Origin: Halanaerobiales bacterium
GTDB taxonomy: Bacteria > Bacillota > Halanaerobiia > Halanaerobiales > M55B127
Direction of reading: 5' to 3'
Length of the DNA: 6,926 nucleotides
Assembly (NCBI GenBank): GCA_021736965.1
Contig: JAIPEV010000152.1
Location: forward strand, 1-6,926
Each line of letters opens with the position of its first letter. The first letter of the stretch is position 1. Both the position numbers and the translations under genes were made by a program. The notes beneath the pieces are model-generated. The model was given only the letters and a program-made list of their open reading frames with translations, had not been told where the DNA came from and made no database searches. Of this stretch, positions 1-6,100 are shown in pieces.

Positions 1-27
1 TAAAATTTTATGGAATATTCTTTCTAT

Positions 28-327
28 TTAATAGTATATTTCTTCTTCACTTTCAGGTTCTTCTACTAAAGTTATACTTTCCGGATATTCATCAACTTTA
101 AATCCTGATTTCTGTTCTAGAAAAATTACTAAATCTCTTTCAGTTGCAGTTTCAAAAGTAATATCTCTATTTGCTTCCAGAGGACTTAGTTCCAGAGTAG
201 TATCAATATTTCTAATATATCTGTTAACAGCTTCACTTTCAGATGTTACTATATTATTATCAGTAAATGTTATTTCAAACTCAATTTCGTTATTATCTGG
301 ACTACCTATATACCTACCTCTAATCAC
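28..327 (-). CDS. Small acidic protein of unknown function downstream of MuF
   Basis: A 99-residue protein that I do not recognise. It is very acidic, with a C-terminal tail almost entirely E, S and Y (EEPESEEEIYY). Alternating polar/hydrophobic stretches such as I-E-F-E-I-T-F-T (15-22) and D-I-T-F-E-T (55-60) suggest beta strands, and a helix may span A-T-E-R-D-L-V-I-F-L-E-Q (61-72). No signal peptide, membrane segment or cysteine is seen. The GTG start at 327 is supported by AAGGGAGG eight bases upstream, which overlaps the MuF stop, so it is the next gene of the same operon. By position it could be a small head protein or an inhibitor/immunity partner of the MuF C-terminal domain; both are guesses from context. 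Confidence 0.72.
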   Translation of the reverse strand: MIRGRYIGSPDNNEIEFEITFTDNNIVTSESEAVNRYIRNIDTTLELSPLEANRDITFETATERDLVIFLEQKSGFKVDEYPESITLVEEPESEEEIYY

Positions 328-335
328 TTTGTAGA

Positions 336-343
336 CCTCCCTT
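336..343 (-). promoter_or_regulatory. Strong ribosome binding site of the small acidic gene
   Basis: AAGGGAGG with an eight-base spacer to the GTG at 327. It overlaps the TAA of the MuF gene (344-342), supporting the GTG start and independent, probably high-level translation. The contrast with the MuF gene, which has no such site, is clear. Confidence 0.8.
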
Positions 344-2327
344 AATATGCGATACCTCTCATAATTGATAATACTGTATTGAACTCACTAATATGCTCCT
401 TGAAAAATTCTAGTTCTTTTCTGTGCATAAATTCTACACCTTTACTCACAACTTCAGTACCTTTTGTGCTATCATTGTAAACTCTACCCATATAGTTATT
501 CATAAATCCTGCTTCATAACCTCGAATATTATTATAACCATTTAATCTTTGAAATTCAGCCCCTATATCTTCAGTTCTCTCTATAAAAAATCCTCTAATA
601 TGATGTCTAACTTCCATATTCTGTTCATGAACTGCATGTAGCATTTCATGAATATAAGTTGTATCTTCTGGACCTACTCCTAATTTAGAACTATTATACT
701 GTATACCATTAATTTGAGGATTATACCTACCTAATGCACCTAAATCATCTTTAAAAGTTACTTCTACTCTATCTTCAAGTCTATATAAATAATTATTGTC
801 TACATTATTAGTCAACCAATCATGAGCTTGATTAACTCTATCTTCATAATCCTGATTAGGGAAAGATGAATATTCTTCATCAAGTATATTATCAACATCA
901 TCATTACTTATAAAACCTTTATGATTTTTTAATATAGTTTCTCTCATTTCATCAATAACATCATCATCATCTATTTCTTCAAAAGCATTATCAACTATAT
1001 ACTGTGCTTTTTTCATTTCAAGCTCATCTTCAAATCTATCCATTATTGCTTCATCTGGTTTATTAAAATCTAAAGGAGCTTCATCATAGATATTATTTCT
1101 ATACCGTATTTCATCATAATCTTGCAACTGTTCATATAAACTTTTATTATTAAATTCATCAATAAAATCTTCTAGATTATCTGTAGCTGTAATAGTCTGT
1201 CTCATTCCATTATTATCCATAACTTCTACTCTAGTATCACCATCTATATTATTAGTTCTTATTCTCATGCTTCTATCTTCTAACATATCATTTTCTCTTA
1301 GAATATTTTTATTTATTTGATGGTTAACTTTATCTGTGTAGTTATATTTTCTTCTTGCCATCTCTAATTTTAATTCTTCATCATCATTCAATTCAAATTG
1401 GTCATAATCATTGTATATATTATTCAAATGTTCTTTGTGTCCTTCTCTATTAAAGTTACCATCTGCATCAAAAGAGTCATTCAACTCATTAGGGATATAT
1501 TCCGGAGTTTCCCTTTCATCACTTTCCTCTGTAACAGGTAGTAGAGTACATCTACAATTAATAATGTTACTTGCACTTCCTGAAGGGTCACCGGGATATT
1601 CCAAACTCTCATTTTTTACTGTAAAGTTTTTATCCATATCCACAGTTTGATTATGTGCCTGTCTGTGAGCAGGTCTTGTCCTTTCATCCAATGCAGATAA
1701 CCATGTTTTTCTTTCAACAACTCCTGTCTGCCTATAACCTTCATATGCTCCCAAATTTGCAGAACCATTAACTTCAGTTCTTGCTATCATTTCTGAACGA
1801 TTAGCTTTAGCACCATCAAATATATCTGTAACCCTATTTTCTAAATCAGGAATACTTTCTCCTTCTCGTACACCTTCGATAAGACTACCTTTTAGACCTT
1901 CCCAAGTAGTTTCATTTACATTTTCTGCAAAATGTTGTTCCTTAACTCTTAAAAAGTTTTCTACTCTAGGATTATCTAAATCAAAATCAATAGCAGTTTG
2001 AGCAATATCAAGGTTATCAATAGAACTTTGTCCAAAATCCCGAATAGTTTCTTCATAATAAGGAATACCTTGCTCCATAAAATATTCTGCTTCTTCATTA
2101 ACATCAAATAACATTTCTTCAATTTCCCTATCAGATAAATCCTTAGTTTCAAGGCCATGATTACTTTTATATTCTTCCATATTGTTAATAATCATATTGT
2201 ACTGTCTGTCAAATAATTCTACCATTAATTCCTTAAAATCATCTTCATAAGGGCTTTGTTTTTTAATATAATCTATCCACAATTTTATATGCTCATAACT
2301 GTAATAAGGTAGATTACTGGATATCAC
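342..2327 (-). CDS. MuF minor head protein with C-terminal HExxH metallopeptidase-like domain
   Basis: A 661-residue protein, about twice the length of simple gp7-type minor head proteins. Residues 1-265 form the MuF (Phage_Mu_F / SPP1 gp7-like) part: helical N-terminus, then ARTEVN (182-187), LDERTRPAH (213-221) and the diagnostic NCRCTLLPV (257-265). Residues about 266-530 are highly acidic, helical and unrecognised. Residues 531-661 look like a zincin: strand-like GRYNPQINGIQYN, then YIHEMLHAVHEQ with HExxH at 560-564, and GTEVVSKGVE (623-632), whose E625 is a candidate third zinc ligand. MuF proteins sit at the portal/head interior and often carry C-terminal enzyme or toxin domains. The GTG at 2327 has no Shine-Dalgarno; alternatives are frameshift fusion from the portal gene, reinitiation after its stop (41 nt away), or ATG 2225 with AAGGA four bases upstream. 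The MuF call is firm; the peptidase call is motif-based and substrate is unknown. Confidence 0.9.
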   Translation of the reverse strand: MISSNLPYYSYEHIKLWIDYIKKQSPYEDDFKELMVELFDRQYNMIINNMEEYKSNHGLETKDLSDREIEEMLFDVNEEAEYFMEQGIPYYEETIRDFGQSSIDNLDIAQTAIDFDLDNPRVENFLRVKEQHFAENVNETTWEGLKGSLIEGVREGESIPDLENRVTDIFDGAKANRSEMIARTEVNGSANLGAYEGYRQTGVVERKTWLSALDERTRPAHRQAHNQTVDMDKNFTVKNESLEYPGDPSGSASNIINCRCTLLPVTEESDERETPEYIPNELNDSFDADGNFNREGHKEHLNNIYNDYDQFELNDDEELKLEMARRKYNYTDKVNHQINKNILRENDMLEDRSMRIRTNNIDGDTRVEVMDNNGMRQTITATDNLEDFIDEFNNKSLYEQLQDYDEIRYRNNIYDEAPLDFNKPDEAIMDRFEDELEMKKAQYIVDNAFEEIDDDDVIDEMRETILKNHKGFISNDDVDNILDEEYSSFPNQDYEDRVNQAHDWLTNNVDNNYLYRLEDRVEVTFKDDLGALGRYNPQINGIQYNSSKLGVGPEDTTYIHEMLHAVHEQNMEVRHHIRGFFIERTEDIGAEFQRLNGYNNIRGYEAGFMNNYMGRVYNDSTKGTEVVSKGVEFMHRKELEFFKEHISEFNTVLSIMRGIAY

Positions 2328-2368
2328 TTTTAATTCAGTTTTGGTGAATACATCAATATTATTCGCTA

Positions 2369-3643
2369 TTACAACTTTTTTTTTAATAGTTCATCACGAA
2401 TACTTGCTGTCTGCATATTAGTAGATAAATTAGCCTGATGTTCTGTTAAAGTTATATCCATATCAGGTCTTTCCTGTCTACCATCTGCAACTCTGGCTTC
2501 ATTTAAAGTAATATAATTTGATTTTACCTTACTGTTAATTCTTTTTACTCTATCATTTTCATTTTCCTTTAATGCTTCAATCTCTGATAAATCTGCTTCA
2601 ATATAAATATCATCTTTATACCTACTTGCTAATTCATTATTCAATTTAGTAACTAAGTCATTAACATCATGTAGAATAGTATCTTCCCAAAATGATTTCT
2701 TAGCTTCACGTTTATTATTGTAACTACTTGCTTCAGGTAGACCAACAAATATAGGGTCAACTTCAAATAAAACACAAATATCTATCACAGTCCAACGCTT
2801 TAATTTCGGAAAGTCTAAGTCTTTATGTGTTTTACCTATTTCTTTCCAGTCTACACCTCCTTCCAGTAATAGAGGTTTATGAGCATTTTGTGTTCCTGTA
2901 TATCTATCCTGTACCTGTTTTTTAGCTCTAGCATATTCTGCATCATCCATTCTACTATCACTTACAAAAGCACCATCTGGTCTTGCTGCATTATCGAAGA
3001 ATATCTTATTCCATTTCTGGATACTATTACTTGTATCTATAGTTTGAGCACCTGCTTCTACTGGGCTCATTCCATAATAGTCATTAGTAGGGTCAAGCAA
3101 CTTAAAATGTAATACTTCTAGATTATCAAGAGTATGCTTCCTACCATTGACCTTATAAATATAACTTTCAATAAAGTTTTGTTCACTAGGTTTAACTGTA
3201 ATCCTATCAGGCCTTAGATAATATAATTCTTCAGGCTGACCTTGTGGGTTCATTTCTGATAGATGTAAATAACTGTTACCTGATAGTAACCTTGACATCT
3301 GCCAGAACTCTTTTAAAGTTTGTTCTGAATAATGTTCGTTTGGCTTATCAAGTAACTGTTTTAGTGGATGATTAGGTAGTTCTTCATCTTCACCATCATC
3401 TGTTTTCTGCTTCACAACTAAAGGCACAGAACTTAACGCTTTTGCTCTTTCCCTGATTACCCTATAGACATAAATACTTTTCTTGTAACCTTCTTCAGTA
3501 TTATTTCTATAGTTACTATTAAACCACTTAGCAGTTGAATTTAAAACATTATTTATAATCTGAAATGGTTTCAATTTCCTCTCAGAGTAGGTTTCCATTT
3601 TATTACTGCTACTTTTAGTTGCTTTTTTGAGTGGATTTACCAT
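2369..3643 (-). CDS. Phage portal protein, HK97 type
   Basis: A 424-residue HK97-family portal (Phage_portal type), the dodecameric ring at one capsid vertex that initiates head assembly, docks the terminase and later binds the tail connector. Family features in order: an N-terminal basic region; Y-V-Y-R-V-I-R-E-R-A-K-A-L-S-S-V-P (58-74); NHPLKQLLDKPN (91-102); GNSYLHL (122-128) and YYLRPDRITV (141-150); VLHFKLLDPTNDYYGMSPVEA (177-197); a long helix with WNKIFFDNAARPDGAF (211-226); and VLFEVDPIFVGLPEASSYNNKREA (291-314). The last part of the protein is charged and helical. The ATG at 3643 is preceded by AGGAGG with a six-base spacer; an upstream in-frame GTG (3658) would contain the Shine-Dalgarno and is rejected. 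The final codons TTA-AAA-AAA-AAG-TTG are followed by tandem TAA-TAG stops and contain a slippery run. Confidence 0.96.
   Translation of the reverse strand: MVNPLKKATKSSSNKMETYSERKLKPFQIINNVLNSTAKWFNSNYRNNTEEGYKKSIYVYRVIRERAKALSSVPLVVKQKTDDGEDEELPNHPLKQLLDKPNEHYSEQTLKEFWQMSRLLSGNSYLHLSEMNPQGQPEELYYLRPDRITVKPSEQNFIESYIYKVNGRKHTLDNLEVLHFKLLDPTNDYYGMSPVEAGAQTIDTSNSIQKWNKIFFDNAARPDGAFVSDSRMDDAEYARAKKQVQDRYTGTQNAHKPLLLEGGVDWKEIGKTHKDLDFPKLKRWTVIDICVLFEVDPIFVGLPEASSYNNKREAKKSFWEDTILHDVNDLVTKLNNELASRYKDDIYIEADLSEIEALKENENDRVKRINSKVKSNYITLNEARVADGRQERPDMDITLTEHQANLSTNMQTASIRDELLKKKL
2375..2384 (-). other. Candidate -1 slippery site at the portal/MuF junction
   Basis: On the coding strand nine A (2384-2376) are followed by G. 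In the portal frame this reads A-AAA-AAG (2381-2375), the heptamer used for programmed -1 frameshifting in bacteria; a run of nine A is also prone to transcriptional slippage. One codon later the portal frame stops with TAA-TAG. The -1 frame has its last stop upstream (TGA, 2393-2391) and is then open without interruption into the MuF gene, adding 16 linker codons (V-V-I-A-N-N-I-D and onward) before the nominal GTG. Downstream pairing is weak: GAATA (2364-2360) can pair with TATTC (2350-2346). Activity is an inference. Confidence 0.5.
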
Positions 3644-3644
3644 G

Positions 3645-3848
3645 TTATTCCTCCTCACTTAAACTGTATAGTCCATAAACTAAATGTGTCATAAAAGGTT
3701 TAAATCCTATTGACATACCTATTAAAAATATCCCTGCACTTAACTTAACTGCTGTCATTCCAAAAATATCATATAAACCATAAGTCAGTAAACACCAACC
3801 TATTAATAATGAAATATAAGTTATAATTTCTTTAGTATATTTCAACAT
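3645..3848 (-). CDS. Small two-helix membrane protein of the packaging region
   Basis: A 67-residue hydrophobic protein of unknown function. Two predicted membrane helices are visible: about residues 8-29 (I-I-T-Y-I-S-L-L-I-G-W through Y-D-I-F) and 31-49 (A-V-K-L-S-A-G-I-F-L-I-G-M-S-I-G-F), joined by a very short turn. It begins with positive charges (K3, K6) and ends with an acidic S-E-E-E tail. The ATG at 3848 is supported by AAGGAG nine bases upstream, inside the end of terL. Its stop is one base before the portal ATG, so translation is probably coupled. Small membrane proteins at this place between large terminase and portal occur in other Gram-positive siphophages (DUF1056 is an example by position), but I cannot show homology. 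It could act in the host membrane, for instance in exclusion, or as a head-assembly anchor; neither is shown. Confidence 0.75.
   Translation of the reverse strand: MLKYTKEIITYISLLIGWCLLTYGLYDIFGMTAVKLSAGIFLIGMSIGFKPFMTHLVYGLYSLSEEE
3650..3655 (-). promoter_or_regulatory. Ribosome binding site deciding the portal start
   Basis: A perfect AGGAGG six bases before the ATG at 3643. It overlaps the last codons of the small membrane protein gene (E-E-stop) and shows that the longer GTG-initiated version (3658) is not used. Confidence 0.85.
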
Positions 3849-3850
3849 AA

Positions 3851-5170
3851 CTATAGACTCCTTATTCGTGGACCAGCTTCATTCAGCATCAGTTCAGTCA
3901 TAGCCCAAACTAAAGCATCTAACCTATCCGGACTATCTTCTCCGGGTTGCCAAGTACATAACTGGTCTTCTAATTTACTAAACTGCTTTTTGTGATAAAC
4001 TTTTTCCTGTTCATAAAGTGAAGCAACCGGTTCTGCTCTAAGTGCTTTACCTCTAGAAGCATGTACCTTTTTATAACTTACATTTTTATTAACACTTCTC
4101 AAAGTCGACTCCACCATATCACCACCTTGATTAACTTCTCCTACAATCTTATCTGCAGAGAATTTTTTATATAATGCTATAGCTCTGGAAGCCCATGTTG
4201 CTGGACTATAAATACCAGAACCATCATGTAATATATAACCTCGATTGTCTACTCCTAAACCTGCAACTATAATACCTGTTTCATCAGAACTGTCAGTATT
4301 AGACATAGCTGGGTCTATCGCAACAACTATTCTCTTTAAATTAGGCATATCATTTCTATCTACATATTTGAATAAATCATAGCTCCACAATGCTCCCGGA
4401 CTATCTGATAATACTTCAGCATGTATTTCCTGTCTACCTAACCTTGTACCTTCATATTTTCCAATAACCTTTTTATAGAATGAGGAAGGTAGATTAGCTC
4501 GGTTTGCATAAGTAGAACCTTTTGTAACATGAGTATTTTCATCTTTTGCAAGTTCTCTAATAACAGGTATCGGTCTAGGAGTTGTAGTAACTATAGTTTG
4601 TGGATTCTCACCTAATCTTAAACCAAACATTAGATTATCCCAAGTTTCCTGTGCATAATCCCAACTTGCTAACTCATCAGCCCATGCTTTTTCATGCTGT
4701 GGTCCTCTTAATTGGTCAGGATTAGCACCTGAATATATATGAGCTTCTGCTCCATTGTGAAATATTATCTTTCTTTTAGAAGCTATATATTTCGGCTGTT
4801 TTTCTGGTGGAAATATATTTAAAAGTCCTGACTCACCTTCAATCATAATATCTCTAGCATCAGCAGGAGTTTCCGCAACTAGTGCAATTCTTCTAACTCC
4901 ATCTTTAATCCATTTCCTAACTGTTTCTGCTCCTGTTCTGGTTTTGCCCCAACCTCTACCTGCAAGTATTAACCAGTTCGACCAATCTCCTTCTGGAATA
5001 CGCTGTTTAGGTCTAGACCACCAGAACTCCCAGTCATACTCTAAAGCCCTAGCTTCTTCTTCAGTCAATTTATCAAAGAATTTATTCCTTTTCTTCTCTG
5101 GAAGCGATGCTATCAATTGTGCTCTTGACTTTTTCTTTTGCTGAACGCTCAATTTCAATAGCACCACCAT
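3851..5170 (-). CDS. terL: Phage terminase large subunit (ATPase and nuclease)
   Basis: The 439-residue motor that cuts concatemeric DNA and pumps it through the portal into the prohead. The ATPase half shows Walker A AGRGWGKT (70-77), Walker B with catalytic Glu in AWADE (162-166) and the coupling motif TTTP (195-198). The C-terminal RNase H-fold nuclease shows its acidic residues in AIDP (D286), VGEVNQGGD (E345) and DRLDALVWA (D415/D418). The N-terminal pattern 'LIASLPEKKR...YDWEFWWSRPKQ' and the length resemble the terminase group that includes gene transfer agent large subunits (COG5323-like). The start is uncertain: ATG 5170 has AGGTAAGG immediately upstream with poor spacing, while TTG 5158 lies five bases after GGTGG. 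Either choice leaves a 77-89 nt overlap with terS in a different frame. The stop is two bases before the next gene, whose Shine-Dalgarno lies inside terL. Confidence 0.97.
   Translation of the reverse strand: MVVLLKLSVQQKKKSRAQLIASLPEKKRNKFFDKLTEEEARALEYDWEFWWSRPKQRIPEGDWSNWLILAGRGWGKTRTGAETVRKWIKDGVRRIALVAETPADARDIMIEGESGLLNIFPPEKQPKYIASKRKIIFHNGAEAHIYSGANPDQLRGPQHEKAWADELASWDYAQETWDNLMFGLRLGENPQTIVTTTPRPIPVIRELAKDENTHVTKGSTYANRANLPSSFYKKVIGKYEGTRLGRQEIHAEVLSDSPGALWSYDLFKYVDRNDMPNLKRIVVAIDPAMSNTDSSDETGIIVAGLGVDNRGYILHDGSGIYSPATWASRAIALYKKFSADKIVGEVNQGGDMVESTLRSVNKNVSYKKVHASRGKALRAEPVASLYEQEKVYHKKQFSKLEDQLCTWQPGEDSPDRLDALVWAMTELMLNEAGPRIRSL
3858..3863 (-). promoter_or_regulatory. Ribosome binding site of the small membrane protein gene
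   Basis: AAGGAG, nine bases before the ATG at 3848 and inside the last codons of terL. It supports the 67-residue frame as a real gene rather than a chance open frame. Confidence 0.7.
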
Positions 5171-5576
5171 CCTTACCTGTAATTTCTTGTTCTAGTTTAG
5201 TAGCAACTTCTTTAATACCATTAATCTCCCATTGTTCCTTTCTACAATTCCTCATAATCTGTGATGCAATCTTAAACTGTTTTAATCTGTTAAAATCCTT
5301 TTCCTTGAATAATGTATTATAAGCACCACGCCTGATATTAGTAATAATTTTTTCATATTCTTCCCTTAACTGTTTTTCCTTTTCAGCTTTTTCTTCAATC
5401 ATTTTTTCTGTGGCTTTTTCTTCAATTTTATCCTCTAATCTACCTTTTTCCCAACCATCACGTTTTGCTTTATTTGCACCATATTTAGCATGAAATCCAT
5501 ATTCATCAGATAATTCTGCCATAGAATATTTTCCTGTTTCATATTTTGCTTTAATTTCAGCCCATGGATAAGACAT
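5082..5576 (-). CDS. terS: Phage terminase small subunit
   Basis: A 164-residue protein with the layout of a terminase small subunit, which recognises the packaging site on concatemeric phage DNA and loads the large subunit. Residues 4-45 (W-x-E-I-K-x-K-Y, SMAELSDEYGF, then GANKAKRDGW) read as an N-terminal helix-turn-helix of the kind found in many Bacillota phage TerS proteins. Residues about 46-82 are almost all E, K, A and R and are probably a helical or coiled-coil oligomerisation segment; the rest is helical with a charged tail. The chosen ATG (5576) has AGAGGTGG five bases upstream; an in-frame GTG at 5585 would place that Shine-Dalgarno inside the gene and is rejected. Position directly before the large subunit gives the strongest support. 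The 3' end overlaps the large-subunit reading frame by up to 89 nt. Confidence 0.82.
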   Translation of the reverse strand: MSYPWAEIKAKYETGKYSMAELSDEYGFHAKYGANKAKRDGWEKGRLEDKIEEKATEKMIEEKAEKEKQLREEYEKIITNIRRGAYNTLFKEKDFNRLKQFKIASQIMRNCRKEQWEINGIKEVATKLEQEITGKDGGAIEIERSAKEKVKSTIDSIASREEKE

Positions 5577-5581
5577 AAATA

Positions 5582-5589
5582 CCACCTCT
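5582..5589 (-). promoter_or_regulatory. Ribosome binding site deciding the terS start
   Basis: AGAGGTGG is followed by a five-base spacer and the ATG at 5576. It overlaps the stop codon of the ParB-like gene and rules out the GTG at 5585 as the start, since that GTG is part of the site itself. Confidence 0.7.
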
Positions 5590-6100
5590 ATTCCTTAGTG
5601 GGTTTCCAGCCTTTATCAAAACCATCCTTACTTCCATGTTCTAACATTGTACCACTATCATAAAGACGGTCTACTTCTTCCCACTCCATTTGTAGTTTAT
5701 CCATTACTTCTTCTTTTGTCAAACCTTCATCATCTATCAAATTTTTCACAATATCTGCCATAGATAAAACAGCATGACTTCCTCTAGCTCTATTGTGTCT
5801 TACTGTAGCCATAACCTGTTCAGAATGCTTACTAATATTTAATTCTACAACTGGAACTTTACCATCTGTCATTTCACTAACTTCTGCATCTGCACTTACT
5901 CTCCATCTGTGATAACCATCTATAATTTCAAAACCATCACCTTCCGGTCTAACTACTATAGGCTGTGTCCAACCATTAGCTAAAATACTAATTTTCAGTA
6001 ACTCCAATTCGGGAGGTGGGACATTATTAGGATTATAATTGTTAGCTGAAAGTCTATCCCTGTCTATCCAACTTACATTATTTACTGGCTGTGTTTTCAT
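5588..6100 (-). CDS. ParB/sulfiredoxin-fold protein, IbrB/YbdM type
   Basis: A 170-residue single ParB-N-like domain protein. Visible motifs: L-x-x-N-x-Y-N-P-N near residues 17-25; a helix, then NGWTQPIVVRP (42-52); the family signature DGYHRWR (61-67), which in ParB/Srx-fold proteins contributes to nucleotide binding; and RHNRARGSH (101-109), matching the ParB 'E/R-N-x-x-R' region. Residues 111-148 look like a short helix-turn-helix-type helical bundle. It lacks the long DNA-binding and dimerisation regions of chromosomal ParB (about 280-300 residues), so partitioning is unlikely. The ATG at 6100 is supported by AAGGGAG seven bases upstream. The gene starts inside the PAPS-reductase-like gene and its stop lies in the Shine-Dalgarno of the terminase small subunit, suggesting coupled translation. 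The pairing with the upstream gene matches IbrA/IbrB of E. coli, described as regulators of immunoglobulin-binding protein expression. Function in the phage is not known. Confidence 0.82.
   Translation of the reverse strand: MKTQPVNNVSWIDRDRLSANNYNPNNVPPPELELLKISILANGWTQPIVVRPEGDGFEIIDGYHRWRVSADAEVSEMTDGKVPVVELNISKHSEQVMATVRHNRARGSHAVLSMADIVKNLIDDEGLTKEEVMDKLQMEWEEVDRLYDSGTMLEHGSKDGFDKGWKPTKE

Noticed and set aside
1411..1650. Plus-strand open frame of 79 codons inside the MuF gene
   Set aside because: It is antisense to well-supported MuF-core coding sequence (NCRCTLLPV region), has no family features, and all convincing genes here are on the minus strand.
1976..2158. Minus-strand 60-codon hydrophobic frame within the MuF gene
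   Set aside because: It lies wholly inside the MuF frame, and its I/L/K-rich content is what a shifted reading of AT-rich D/E/N codons yields.
2346..2364. Possible stem GAATA/TATTC downstream of the slippery run as a frameshift stimulator
   Set aside because: Five A/T-rich base pairs with a nine-base loop are too weak to call a functional structure; mentioned only as context.
2879..3112. Plus-strand 77-codon hydrophobic frame rich in I, S and C
   Set aside because: It is the reverse complement of conserved portal sequence; the hydrophobic look is a by-product of antisense to charged codons.
3644..3658. GTG at 3658 as the portal start
   Set aside because: The AGGAGG Shine-Dalgarno would then be coding; the ATG at 3643 is correctly spaced from it.
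4944..5322. Plus-strand frames opposite terL and terS, including a 71-codon hydrophobic one
   Set aside because: They are antisense to Walker A-containing terL and to lysine/glutamate-rich terS, with no sign of independent selection or neighbours on that strand.
5577..5585. GTG at 5585 as the terS start
   Set aside because: It overlaps the AGAGGTGG ribosome binding site that serves the ATG at 5576.
5588..6100. Reading the ParB-like gene as a plasmid/chromosome partition protein
   Set aside because: It is only 170 residues, lacks the long DNA-binding and dimerisation regions, has no ParA neighbour, and pairs with a PAPS-reductase-like gene instead.
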